Origin: a virus
Virus record (IMG/VR): IMGVR_UViG_3300048672_000970
Coordinates: 1-64,000 of that record
Length of the DNA stretch: 64,000 bases
Reading direction: 5' to 3' (one strand)
In this document: piece by piece, positions 20,201 to 27,072 of the stretch
Layout: every line of letters begins with the position of its first letter
Position numbering within the stretch: the first letter of the stretch is position 1
Notes under the pieces: generated by a model
Told to the model about the DNA's origin: nothing
The model's input: the letters and a program-made list of their open reading frames with translations, nothing else
Databases searched by the model: none
Program-made: the position numbers and the translations under genes

Positions 20201-21736
20201 AGTGACACCTTCAGTCACCGCATCCGTCGAACCGGGTGATGCAGAGATTTCAATGTATGCTGAACCACTCCATCGATAAGTTTTATTTGAATCAAGTGCT
20301 ACGTAAATTTTTCCCGTTGAACCTGTTGCGGGGAAAGATGCCAAAGCGGCAAATTCCAATACATCATCCACATATGACGGAAGTTGTGTGGCGGGCACTA
20401 AACCACTCGCATCCAATGTCGCAACGCCATTCACGGCCCCTAACAAAGTAGAAGACACCTTGCCATCCAATGCCGTTTGAGTGGCAGTGGAAATCGGTTT
20501 ATTCAAATCTGACGTGTTGTTAACATTACCCAATCCGACATCACTGGACGTTAACGTGATTACACCCGTTCTACCCGCCACTGAAGTAACTGCATCAGTG
20601 AAAGAGATTACGCCTGTTGACGAATTATAGGCAAGGGAACCAGAAACAGAAATAGCATTTCTAGCTCTAGCGTTCGTGAAATAAAGATTGGTGACACCTT
20701 CTGGCAAATTATCAGTATTAACGCCCGCAAGAACCGATGATGTAGAGACGTTATTCCAAGTCTGCGTCGTTGAGTTATATGAAAGCAGTTGTCCATTTGC
20801 CAGAGAAGTGAAAGATATGTCATCAAGTTCACTGACCAATGTACCAATTTGAAGCTCAACTCTAATTTGACCTACCACCGCATGACTTCTAACACAGTAT
20901 CCGATTCTGATAGATTTGTGCGGGGCGGCAGGTTTAACATTAGTAATTCCACCCGGCACCGATGCCGACAGCCATAACACATCATTTTCAGTAAATGCAG
21001 AAGTATCAAGGTCGTGAATCAAACCGCCCGTCGTCACAAACCCTTGTTGGTTGTTAAGGATATCTTCAGTCAAAACACCAATGACATTAGTCGCATTTGA
21101 TAAAGTATCAGACTGAGCCAAAGCGACAGTCGTTCTTTGCCCCTGTGAACCAGTTACTCGGACAACTTTTCCGTTCACCAAATCTACACCTGTTTTATTC
21201 AAAACGAGTGCAACTTGTTCTTGACCAATTTGCAGGGTGACGTTGCCACCAATCAAGCCGAGGTCTAACGTCCCATCAGTCGCATTCCACGATAGTTGTC
21301 CAACTGCCGGAGTGACAGTTGCGGCTTGATTGAACCGCATTGAATCAAAAGTCGCAGACGGGCCAGACAGCAAACCCGTAAAAATCGGATTGTTTTTAGG
21401 TAGCGCGTCAGTGATGCCATACCCGGCCAAAGTGGTTGGCGTGGCAAGAATGTTAGAAAAAGAAATGTGCGCGTTGATTGAACCAACCGCGCCAGAAATC
21501 ACTTCACCTGAGTTAGAAGCGTCGGGGATGTAGGTGAATTGTTGCGAGCTGGCGTCAAAACCGAAAAAACCTAGTTTTGGATTAGTTCCGTCATGCCATC
21601 TAAATTCTATACCCCGGTCTTTGTTATCATTAAAGACCAGCGCCTGATTTCCGCCGATGGTAATAATCGGGTCATTCGCGGTAAGCGTATCACCATATAC
21701 GGAAAGATTGTTAGACGCGAATTTAATTTGTGACAT
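14252..21736 (-). CDS. Giant tail-fibre protein with seven-bladed propeller-like C-terminus (2494 aa)
   Basis: The largest gene of the window. Residues about 1-800 hold repeated fibre modules (TLAGYGITDA, SGRTGVITLTSSDVGLGN, EGVTNLYFTNARARNAISV), found in many phage fibres. Around 1090-1270 there is a SPRY/concanavalin-like stretch (VGYAGGSFVRFRI, VNVKYYKNGTIVR). Further TGALVVAGGVG modules follow. The last 340 residues contain seven repeats of about 43 residues, each with APNGKIY and LVIDP, as expected for a seven-bladed beta-propeller. A distal propeller would suit receptor binding, but that is inference. The gene starts after a candidate late promoter placed in a long inverted repeat. Confidence 0.85.
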   Translation of the reverse strand: MSQIKFASNNLSVYGDTLTANDPIITIGGNQALVFNDNKDRGIEFRWHDGTNPKLGFFGFDASSQQFTYIPDASNSGEVISGAVGSINAHISFSNILATPTTLAGYGITDALPKNNPIFTGLLSGPSATFDSMRFNQAATVTPAVGQLSWNATDGTLDLGLIGGNVTLQIGQEQVALVLNKTGVDLVNGKVVRVTGSQGQRTTVALAQSDTLSNATNVIGVLTEDILNNQQGFVTTGGLIHDLDTSAFTENDVLWLSASVPGGITNVKPAAPHKSIRIGYCVRSHAVVGQIRVELQIGTLVSELDDISFTSLANGQLLSYNSTTQTWNNVSTSSVLAGVNTDNLPEGVTNLYFTNARARNAISVSGSLAYNSSTGVISFTDAVTSVAGRTGVITLTSSDVGLGNVNNTSDLNKPISTATQTALDGKVSSTLLGAVNGVATLDASGLVPATQLPSYVDDVLEFAALASFPATGSTGKIYVALDSNKTYRWSGSAYIEISASPGSTDAVTEGVTNLYFTNTRARNAISVSGSLAYNSTTGVISFTDAVTSVSGRTGVITLTSSDVGLGNVDNTSDVNKPISTATQTALNLKLNASAPAYTGGITGTGVVNLDSNQFVKDANGHIGLGIIPHTSWNAAAKVIDFQSRGSIGAGTNGAVGDLFLATNAYTTGNDPGTATWNYRAAGLATKIESYNGVITLDTAVTGALDGAISWARGITVNATGVGVKTTSVTEALQIGDGTAGLTKFYQRLFGSSTGADLYIGQSSGTIFGHTAGTIGVVYQNASAPLGIVAAGAGQDLLFGAGGSSTIRAKISGTDGSLSVTSTTASTTTTTGAVIISGGVGIAGNVNIGGTLSATGGLPLSNVRDDNGTALYDDSVKNNLMEAPRWGSSLDGWNPYGIQGTNSTAYTVMPNGEYSVVWQGDSIIGNLNWFAGPYSKLVKVYPDRTYRFIMPIRRTSANTDGHVIYIGATAVANVVDTLNTSTTNSNAYFLAVNIANLIQNKWYLLVGHIYPTGVTGFTNQAKLIDMDTGDNAAPGVVSTLTDFNWNAAVTQFRMRSGLHKPTAATQICTAQWGKPKFEVMDGSESDYTKLFASPSGIGNALGLVGTNVTINGNKIRKTGGVNSTWDAGAYSTVGYAGGSFVRFRIANLSTAYMVGLNTDPATDSNYTGIDYAVYINSASFSVYESGTAYSNLTTVAVGDIISITYDGVNVKYYKNGTIVRTVAATVTASLYFDSSIFTLSSGTIEDVEFGPLVSTNWADVGNKPTTISGYGITDAVNTADSFNLGTTSITLNRASGAQSLTGISIDGSAATVTGAAQTAITSLGTLTGLTSSGVVNITNATASTNTTTGALTVAGGVGIAGDLFAGTYNTANSTASALTASLTRFQGDTNFRLNIRNGAGTAVSTEAARIGLEYSGSLNAGISFFRGAGTTGGYLTFSTNNGTTYATLTAAGQLSLAATTASTSATTGALVVAGGVGVSDAIVATNGYASISAATTTIFTPGGAKYSNAAANLRGAFVITLPQSWTTTMMDMHIRVFLYAAGQGFDLYCSGYNYQPSTQWFNTSARIVGQPDVTQNYKVRFGHDGTKCVIVIGDENATTGSLWQYPRVEVVRWSGAQSTFGVASWNTGWAISLVNDLTTYTFTSTLTNTQVNTVTASLGSNIAASTGRNSPAAGVYTQNTTNASLGDTTPVAYWATLGFGRGTGGSIEIAGSWHTSNSLWYRGLRDTTDNWTAWKEILTSASYNTYSPTLTGTGASGTWSISVTGSAATVTGAAQTAITSLGTLTGLTSSGAVSITDTTASTSTTTGALVVSGGIGSGGNAFINGTLTTGGNVYFGSVTGSSTYRLHVETPGIAGVALAQRISSSGNGGSGRGTGFVIAAPGSASAVEVVRIDGLQETASATANNASYVVNVANTSGTLTERHRINAAGDIIFGNGDSVASASATIIRGSNTSTNDTAGVNLTIRPGLGKGTGNSGAVVIQAGVTAGSGATANTVVDRVTVNSAGIATTGAITNDTSITAPVVTVAGRSSVKNSVASLFSLPAQEASLSFAAATYETTKITCVADVAGSLAGTYFRLYGPQGTAGAINPSGVEQIIDVWFQVSGAGTQPASGAGRYVLASITTGATAIQVAAAIQTALTGDTAFSSTGVDGAGSITVVSSMPNDFTNSSAGTSGFTVTTIRSGSGAITGSSKYTGGVLAPNGKIYMIPYGSVPFRSFDPDTGVTVSIGAAQGASAYVGGVLGQNGKIYAIPSFVGTVAELDPATNVITQFGSLGATGSIKWWGGVLAPNGKIYCAPGSSGNILVIDPATQTTYTIGSGLSSYQTGALALNGKIYFAPASATTVLVVDPSTDTYTTIGTLSATATKYMGCALAPNGKIYAVPYSATDFLVIDPVAGTATTKGSLAGTAKWCGAVLAPNGKIYGLPRTSTSVLVIDPNTDTASTFGSLGTADKYIGGVLAPNGNIYGIPFSATAILEIGGGASDFPDWYLSAYFNKL

Positions 21737-21742
21737 TTCAAA

Positions 21743-21786
21743 CCTTTTCTAATACTGAACCAGTCATAGTCAGTATTTAGAAAAGG
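21743..21786 (-). promoter_or_regulatory. Late-promoter-like box within a 16-bp inverted repeat
   Basis: The arms 21743-21758 and 21770-21786 are complementary over 16 bp with a single bulged base. The minus-strand box TCTAAATA (core at 21774-21779) lies in the right arm. Its 15 bases TCTAAATACTGACTA are identical to the box before the gp6-like gene at 52743-52757. Confidence 0.6.
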
Positions 21787-21791
21787 AAACA

Positions 21792-23276
21792 TCACGAATT
21801 GATTAAGTGATAGATGGCTTTGATGACTGTCACTGAAGAAGAAATTGCCGTATAAGTAACGGACAGTACACCGGCCGAAATATTGGCATCGAAAGAAATG
21901 CCGGAAGGGCTGTTAGGAGTGATGCGCGCATATTCAGCCACATACGGCGTAACGTCGTTATGCAACACGAGCAATTCACAAGCTTCAAAATTAGTACCTT
22001 GCGAAATTTGAACAGTCAACTTGATAGCACGGACGGAACTTGCTTGCGCCGCCATCAAAGTTCCAGTTCCCACTGCCGATGAAGTGACAGTTGCACTGGA
22101 TGTCGCAGCATGTTGATAATTCAGTTGTGGAGCGCCAATCGTCCCTGTAAAAGTGCCACCGGCAACAGAAACTGCATCTGTGATTCCATATCCAGAAATG
22201 GTCGTCGGCTTATTTTGAATGACTGACCAATCAGGCGTTAAATCAACTGAGCCAGCCGCCGTGAGTTGACCACGAGAATTAACAGTGAACGTTGGAATTT
22301 TAGTAGCACTGCCATATGCTGCTGCCGTAACACCTGTATCAGTAATGGAAAAAGTATTCCCTGATAACGAAAGTCCGGCACCATTGGTATAACTGCCTCC
22401 ACCACCAGTAGATGTATTGAAATGTACAAATACTAATTCAGTTGTACCAACAACAATCGGGTCAACGGTACTTAACACCCATGCAGAACCTGCGTTAGCT
22501 GTTCCTTTCTGCACATACATGTACATGCCGGAACGAACTTCCGTATTCGTATCTGCATCAGATGCTCGCACCCATGCTGATGCATGCGCGACATAAATTC
22601 CGTTAGTAGAAGCATCAAGCTGGTCTTTCACTAACACTCGGTCATTTTCATTGACAGCTTGCCCATCAATAGTTTGCAGACCGGATAAAGTAATTGGCCC
22701 GGTGGTCGCAACTAAAACAGATTGCTTTGGTAACAGACCTGTAATCGCCGCCGATATTGAATCATCCACATATTGTTTTGTGGCTGCGCCTAGTGCAGTA
22801 ATTGGATTGGCGTGCAGAATAACCGCGCCCGTAAACGTCGCCCCTGAAAGTGATACGCCGTCCGTGATGCCGTATCCGGCCAAAGTGGTTGGTGCGCCAC
22901 TGATGCCACTCCAAGCCACGGAAACGGCCGTAGACGACAAACTAACAACTCGTCCCTTCGTATCCACCTGAATGACTGGAATCGCGCTTCCTGAGCCGAT
23001 TACGGCCGTTGGCAGGCCGGCGATGGTTGCTAACGAAGTGGTGATCGCTGGATAGCCTGACCCGGAGACATCACCCGACAATGTGATAGGTGAGCTGGCC
23101 GACAGATAATTTTGCGCCTTGACAAATTCAGTGGTAGCTATCGCCGTCGAATTATCATTGGTTGCCGGAGTAATTGACGTGCCGCCGCCGTTCAGTGCCA
23201 CTGGCCCGGAGAATGAGCTTTGAACTCCTACAGCCGTTGCTTCAAATCCTTTTGCCTTAAAATTGACCAGTGCCAT
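21792..23276 (-). CDS. Tail-fibre / tail collar-type protein (494 aa)
   Basis: Begins MALVNFKAKGFEATAVG, similar to the 1231-residue fibre. Internal modules LAGYGITDGVSLSGATF, VTGLLPKQSVLVATTGPI and VLVKDQLDASTNGIYV are typical of phage tail-fibre and collar proteins; the last recurs in the 1231-residue protein as VLVKDITTVAGLNAGAAYRG. The C-terminus (QASSVRAIKLTVQISQGTNFEACELLVLHND) matches in layout the C-terminus of the next gene, suggesting two related trimerisation or tip domains. Preceded by AAAGGATAACA. Confidence 0.75.
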   Translation of the reverse strand: MALVNFKAKGFEATAVGVQSSFSGPVALNGGGTSITPATNDNSTAIATTEFVKAQNYLSASSPITLSGDVSGSGYPAITTSLATIAGLPTAVIGSGSAIPVIQVDTKGRVVSLSSTAVSVAWSGISGAPTTLAGYGITDGVSLSGATFTGAVILHANPITALGAATKQYVDDSISAAITGLLPKQSVLVATTGPITLSGLQTIDGQAVNENDRVLVKDQLDASTNGIYVAHASAWVRASDADTNTEVRSGMYMYVQKGTANAGSAWVLSTVDPIVVGTTELVFVHFNTSTGGGGSYTNGAGLSLSGNTFSITDTGVTAAAYGSATKIPTFTVNSRGQLTAAGSVDLTPDWSVIQNKPTTISGYGITDAVSVAGGTFTGTIGAPQLNYQHAATSSATVTSSAVGTGTLMAAQASSVRAIKLTVQISQGTNFEACELLVLHNDVTPYVAEYARITPNSPSGISFDANISAGVLSVTYTAISSSVTVIKAIYHLINS

Positions 23277-23278
23277 TG

Positions 23279-24004
23279 TTATCCTTTAGTTATTAATGTG
23301 ACTTTCCCCTTCATGGTGATACTTGAAGAAGAAGGATTGTCAATGGAAATAACTAGAAGATTATTGGCTAGATGGCTTTCAAACTCTACACCACTCAATG
23401 TCCCCATTCTTCCATACTCGACAATATGACTATTTACGTCATCATGGCATACGAGAAATTTGACACAATCTCTTATACCGTCTTTAGTGATTTGAAAGAA
23501 TCCTTCCAAACTACCGAACGAGTTTGAAAACGAGATGATGGAAGACGTTCCGGCAATTAACGCACTGGCTTCAACTTTTTGTTCAATCATCCCCGAGTAG
23601 GAAATGGTTTCGACAGTTGTCGTGCCGGTTAAATTGACGTTATTGAACTGAGGTAACAAAGATAACCGAGTCAAAGTTTCAGCCGTCACTCGCACATCGA
23701 CTAACGTCTGATTATCACCTGTTGAAGTCCAACTTCGAGCTATCGTATTTTCTTGCCCACGTCCATTAGATTCACAAATGAGCAAATCACCTTGTCGAGC
23801 AACAATCTTGACAATTTCTTGAACAGACGCATTAATGTCTTCTAACGTCATTAGAAAATAATCTGACCCATCACCTGTCGGCTGCGGGAAAATTATTCCA
23901 GTACCCGGAATCAATTTGAAGATGGTGGACGATTCAGTGACATCCTCCATTAACAACGAAGTCGCATTGTTGGCAAATAACTGACGTAGAGAAAGAGGAA
24001 TCAT
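23279..24004 (-). CDS. Tail-fibre-associated protein (241 aa)
   Basis: First gene of the fibre operon, ending 2 bases before the 494-residue fibre gene. Its C-terminal half (residues about 130-240) parallels the last 100 residues of that protein: KVEASALIAGTSS, VKFLVCHDDVNSHIVEYGRM versus ACELLVLHNDVTPYVAEYARI. It is therefore probably a paralogous virion component. The N-terminal half resembles short phage fibre-attachment domains (LFANNATSLLMEDV). A late-promoter-like box lies about 20 bases upstream. Confidence 0.65.
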   Translation of the reverse strand: MIPLSLRQLFANNATSLLMEDVTESSTIFKLIPGTGIIFPQPTGDGSDYFLMTLEDINASVQEIVKIVARQGDLLICESNGRGQENTIARSWTSTGDNQTLVDVRVTAETLTRLSLLPQFNNVNLTGTTTVETISYSGMIEQKVEASALIAGTSSIISFSNSFGSLEGFFQITKDGIRDCVKFLVCHDDVNSHIVEYGRMGTLSGVEFESHLANNLLVISIDNPSSSSITMKGKVTLITKG

Positions 24005-24022
24005 GCGCTTGATAGTTTGAGT

Positions 24023-24028
24023 TATTTA
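24023..24028 (-). promoter_or_regulatory. Late-promoter-like box (GGTAAATA)
   Basis: Minus-strand GGTAAATA about 20 bases before the first gene of the tail-fibre operon. Confidence 0.4.
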
Positions 24029-24043
24029 CCAAGCCTAAAACAC

Positions 24044-24069
24044 AAAAGCCGGGCAATGCCCCGGCTTTT
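24044..24069. terminator. Bidirectional terminator between divergent genes
   Basis: AAAAGCCGGG (24044-24053) pairs perfectly with CCCGGCTTTT (24060-24069). A-runs and T-runs on either side allow function on both strands; it separates the fibre operon from the divergent 24133 gene and its neighbours. Confidence 0.75.
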
Positions 24070-24100
24070 CATAGTTCCTCACAAGGTGACCCATGAATTT

Positions 24101-24123
24101 GATAAATACAGGTTGACAACCTG
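24101..24123 (+). promoter_or_regulatory. Late-promoter-like box followed by a palindrome
   Basis: GATAAATA (24101-24108) is followed at once by CAGGTTGACAACCTG (24109-24123), a 6-bp inverted repeat around GAC that would cover the transcription start. The 14 bases GATAAATACAGGTT also occur on the minus strand at 51797-51810, upstream of the 51324-51779 gene. Confidence 0.5.
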
Positions 24124-24132
24124 ATTTAATAC

Positions 24133-24669
24133 ATGTATGTAATTCCATTACCCGGTGACTCTATCACCACGGATGATGACCACACGTTTATCGTCCAGTC
24201 ATTCACCAACTTCAAACCTGAGGGGCCGGCAGTCTATGTGCAAACTGATGACAAGGTTAATTTTTTCTACTTCTCATCTATCAAAAAGATTAACGGAGTA
24301 CATGTCAAATATTCTGTCAGGGACGGAAAAGTTTTTGTCACTTCAGGCGTTTTCAAACGAAAAGGGAAACCGGGTGATTATACCCTTCCTCAGAAAAATG
24401 ACATTATCTTCGCGCATATTAATGGCGAAGTTCAGAAGCTGAAAGTAGTCAAGTATAACATCATGCACAAAGCGGGTGATTATGCGAAGGGGCTGCGTAT
24501 CATCGGATTACTACAATCTGAAGAAGTGGACGAGGATGCCGAACCCGTCATCATTCTGCTATCACAACTTGTGGACGTGCAAGCAGCTATCGGCCACCGA
24601 GCATTTAACCGGGCGGCCTTTAGCAAGCTATACCATGAGTATTACCCACTCAAGGGTAAGAACGTTTAA
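24133..24669 (+). CDS. Hypothetical protein (178 aa)
   Basis: A solitary plus-strand gene starting MYVIPLPGDSITTDDDHTF. It is beta-rich in the first 130 residues with a helical, acidic C-terminus (SEEVDEDAEPVIILL). It converges with the minus-strand 24666-24866 gene, overlapping by 4 bases. No Shine-Dalgarno is obvious, but a late-type promoter lies just upstream, giving a short leader. No family recognised. Confidence 0.6.
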   Translation: MYVIPLPGDSITTDDDHTFIVQSFTNFKPEGPAVYVQTDDKVNFFYFSSIKKINGVHVKYSVRDGKVFVTSGVFKRKGKPGDYTLPQKNDIIFAHINGEVQKLKVVKYNIMHKAGDYAKGLRIIGLLQSEEVDEDAEPVIILLSQLVDVQAAIGHRAFNRAAFSKLYHEYYPLKGKNV

Positions 24670-24866
24670 TCGTCTTTCTCGTCGTCCAGATAGGCGAACA
24701 TGTCGAAATCATCTTCCGCGTCATCTTCCGTGATGACGCGGTGGCGATACTTGTTCTCCTTCTGACGTTCCTTTTCAAGAACGCTGTGTTTTGCCACTCG
24801 ATACGCACGCCCGTCGAGTTGACGGTCACGCGATTGGTCATTACGAGATTGGCTATTCTGACTCAT
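24666..24866 (-). CDS. Small highly charged protein (66 aa)
   Basis: Start MSQNSQSRNDQSRDRQ with AAGGAATCG upstream. The N-terminal half is basic and polar, the C-terminal half is strongly acidic (ITEDDAEDDFDMFAYLDDEKDD). Probably disordered. Ends tail-to-tail with the plus-strand 24133 gene. Function unknown. Confidence 0.5.
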   Translation of the reverse strand: MSQNSQSRNDQSRDRQLDGRAYRVAKHSVLEKERQKENKYRHRVITEDDAEDDFDMFAYLDDEKDD

Positions 24867-24868
24867 GA

Positions 24869-25291
24869 TTACGATTCCTTTGTGTAAAGTTGGTTAATGA
24901 ACGTTTCCCGCAAATCACGGTAACGGTTCATCTTGGTCTGAACTCGCTGCCGTTCAGCTTCGTTCAATTCTATCACTCGACTCATCAATTTGGCAAGTGG
25001 TGCAAACTCATTTGTTTCCGTTGCCGTGTTGATGAAAGTAATTATGCTCTCTATCACTTCTTCTGTCAAGCCAATCGATTCAACTGGTAGAGAGAAATTT
25101 GTGTCTGAATGTAACAACCTGTCTCGAAGTTCGTCTCTATTGAACGGTTCGGTCAAGCTGACCATTTTGAATCGGACGTTGTGCCCACTAGCCGTTTTTT
25201 CAAACGCGAAAGCGATTCCGCCATTTTTTAGCGGCTGGTAAACCCCTTTCCGATTGTCCCACCTAAGGGGACGGAAATACCTAAAAATCAT
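24869..25291 (-). CDS. Hypothetical protein (140 aa)
   Basis: Starts MIFRYFRPLRWDNRKGVYQPL; the ATG overlaps the TGA of a 29-codon membrane microprotein gene. A beta-rich N-terminal third is followed by helical, charged sequence (ELNEAERQRVQTKMNRYRDL). No family recognised. Confidence 0.55.
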   Translation of the reverse strand: MIFRYFRPLRWDNRKGVYQPLKNGGIAFAFEKTASGHNVRFKMVSLTEPFNRDELRDRLLHSDTNFSLPVESIGLTEEVIESIITFINTATETNEFAPLAKLMSRVIELNEAERQRVQTKMNRYRDLRETFINQLYTKES

Positions 25292-25377
25292 CTACACCCC
25301 AAATGCACGAGTAACACACTGAGAAAAATTACGCAAATGAATCCAATCATCACCCGGTAAGTTTTATCGTTCTTCAT
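25288..25377 (-). CDS. Single-span membrane microprotein (29 aa)
   Basis: MKNDKTYRVMIGFICVIFL followed by SVLLVHLGCR: a basic start, a hydrophobic core of about 17 residues and a terminal Gly-Cys-Arg. GGAGTGACAC lies before the ATG and the TGA overlaps the next ATG (ATGA), both strong signs of translation. A late-promoter-like box (AGTAAATA, 25400-25405) lies upstream. Probably inserted in the inner membrane; function unknown. Confidence 0.6.
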   Translation of the reverse strand: MKNDKTYRVMIGFICVIFLSVLLVHLGCR

Positions 25378-25399
25378 GTGTCACTCCATGTTTAACAAT

Positions 25400-25405
25400 T
25401 ATTTA
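25400..25405 (-). promoter_or_regulatory. Late-promoter-like box (AGTAAATA)
   Basis: Minus-strand AGTAAATA between the thyA stop and the 29-codon membrane-protein gene, about 23 bases before its ATG. Confidence 0.35.
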
Positions 25406-26305
25406 CTAGACAGCCATAGGCGCAGAAATTGCTGAGTCATGAGTGTAGTTCACCAGCTTGAAGCTGTCAAGCGTAAATTGCTCCAGCGATGTAACAGCCG
25501 GGTCAACCCACAGTGAAGGGACTTGATGGGGCACGCGGGTCAATTGTTCTTCTACTTGCTTCACATGATTCAGATAGATGTGCGCGTCGCCAATTGACAA
25601 AGTTAATGTACCCACTTTCATTCCAGATAGATGCGCGAAGATATGGGTCATTAATGCATAGCCTGACACATTGAATGGATTGCCAAGAAACATATCATTA
25701 CTTCGGATGTAAACCTTGCACGAAAGGGTGTTATTTCTAACGTAGTATTGGCTCATCATATGACAAGCGGGTAACGCCATCAGTCCATCATCTAGTTCGC
25801 CAGGATTGTAATTCAGAAGAATGTGCCGCCGACTATAAGGGTCAGATTTCAGGCTAGTCAGTAAATTTTGCACTTGGTCAGTCAGATGGATGTTACCCTC
25901 ATTGTCAACCGTCCGCCAGAAACGTAGTTGCTCCCCATATACGCGGCCTAGGTCACCATCGTAAGCGGCTTTAGGCTTCCAGTAATCGGCATTAGCATTT
26001 GCCGTCCAAATGGTCTTTTTACTCGCGTCCCGTGTCCCATACTGAATTTCAGCGAGGCGCCGTTCATCACTAGACCCTTCTAGGAACCAAAGGTTTTCAG
26101 CGACCATTGAGTTAAATGCCAGTTTCTTCGTCGTGATGGCCGGAAAACCAGCCGCCAAATTGACACGAATGTCTACGTCAAAAATACTTTTAGTACCAAC
26201 ACCCGTTCTATCAGTAGACACTTCGCCAAACCGAAGAATGTCTGACATAATATTCAAATACTGATATTCCCACGAAGGGACGGTTACCATATCATCTTGC
26301 CACAT
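25406..26305 (-). CDS. thyA: Thymidylate synthase (ThyA type)
   Basis: Converts dUMP to dTMP with methylene-tetrahydrofolate. The family motifs are present: [10 protein letters not shown], the Arg-binding DPYSRRHIL (about 155-163), catalytic Cys181 in [12 protein letters not shown], dUMP-binding Asn in [14 protein letters not shown], and GDAHIYLNH. The length of 299 aa is close to other ThyA proteins (264-316). The start MWQDDMVTV is preferred because AAAGGAAAAGT precedes it; an ATG 5 codons earlier is possible. It overlaps the J-domain gene by 14 bases. Phage ThyA supplies dTTP for replication. Confidence 0.95.
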   Translation of the reverse strand: MWQDDMVTVPSWEYQYLNIMSDILRFGEVSTDRTGVGTKSIFDVDIRVNLAAGFPAITTKKLAFNSMVAENLWFLEGSSDERRLAEIQYGTRDASKKTIWTANANADYWKPKAAYDGDLGRVYGEQLRFWRTVDNEGNIHLTDQVQNLLTSLKSDPYSRRHILLNYNPGELDDGLMALPACHMMSQYYVRNNTLSCKVYIRSNDMFLGNPFNVSGYALMTHIFAHLSGMKVGTLTLSIGDAHIYLNHVKQVEEQLTRVPHQVPSLWVDPAVTSLEQFTLDSFKLVNYTHDSAISAPMAV

Positions 26306-27035
26306 ACTTTTCCTTTCCATGTCTTTCCATAATTAAAGCCAGTTTCTTTCCATCCAGATGTGCGACATCTGTAATGTCTGGGTGCAGTTTAACATACAAA
26401 TCACCCAATCGATTATTAATCTTGTTCGTGATTGGATTCCAGCCGAACGTCCCTTGACCCGCCACCTTCAAATACTGGTCAGTCTTAAATCCTTCTGGGA
26501 CACGAATTAACGTATTTTTCCCTTGCAGGTTTGGCACCTTGATGACACATCCAAGGATAATGTCCAAAACATCAATCTTGAACTCAGTAATCAAATCACC
26601 AGAATTGGCGATGGTGTTATAGTTTTCACGAAATGAAAACATCGAATCTCTCACACTAACCGATAGTTCAACTGTCAGTTTAGCCGTTCCATCCACACTT
26701 GTTAACACCATTCGACGTTGAAAATCTCGCACCCCTTTAACCAATTTTACTTCATACTCTTTCCCACCATATGAGAACGTGTGCAAAAATCCTTTGTATG
26801 CTTCCGGAATAGTGATTTCTAACGTGAGATGATGCGTATTTGAAAAGAGAGTTTGTCCGTGGACAATATGCTCATAGGCATTCTTGATAATTTTGAACTG
26901 TTCTTCAGCTTCTGCCTTGAACTGGTCTTGAATACGGTCTGGATGAAATTTGGACGCGAGGCGTTTGTACGCTTGCTTGATTTCATCCATTGAAGCATTC
27001 TTTTTAATTCCGAGGATGGCGTGTGGATTGGTCAT
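26292..27035 (-). CDS. DnaJ-like J-domain co-chaperone
   Basis: Residues 1-60 form a J domain ([23 protein letters not shown] at 31-33, YEHIV end). There is no Cys-rich zinc domain; residues 75-245 resemble the two beta-rich substrate-binding domains of DnaJ/CbpA ([42 protein letters not shown]). Together this is a type II, CbpA-like protein (247 aa, somewhat short). It would stimulate host DnaK ATPase and may help phage protein folding or replisome remodelling. The gene ends inside thyA. Confidence 0.85.
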   Translation of the reverse strand: MTNPHAILGIKKNASMDEIKQAYKRLASKFHPDRIQDQFKAEAEEQFKIIKNAYEHIVHGQTLFSNTHHLTLEITIPEAYKGFLHTFSYGGKEYEVKLVKGVRDFQRRMVLTSVDGTAKLTVELSVSVRDSMFSFRENYNTIANSGDLITEFKIDVLDIILGCVIKVPNLQGKNTLIRVPEGFKTDQYLKVAGQGTFGWNPITNKINNRLGDLYVKLHPDITDVAHLDGKKLALIMERHGKEKYVAR

Positions 27036-27046
27036 AAAGTCCTTTC

Positions 27047-27069
27047 AAGCTGGGGCATGGCCCCAGCTT
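27047..27069 (-). terminator. Rho-independent terminator after topoisomerase gene 52
   Basis: AAGCTGGGGC and GCCCCAGCTT form a perfect 10-bp stem around ATG, directly after the stop of the gp52-like gene. Confidence 0.75.
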
Positions 27070-27072
27070 CCA

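Noticed and set aside
24112-24141. Sigma70 promoter TTGACA upstream of gene 24133
   Set aside because: A -10 at proper spacing would fall inside the coding sequence after the ATG. The TTGACA is part of a palindrome following a late-type box.
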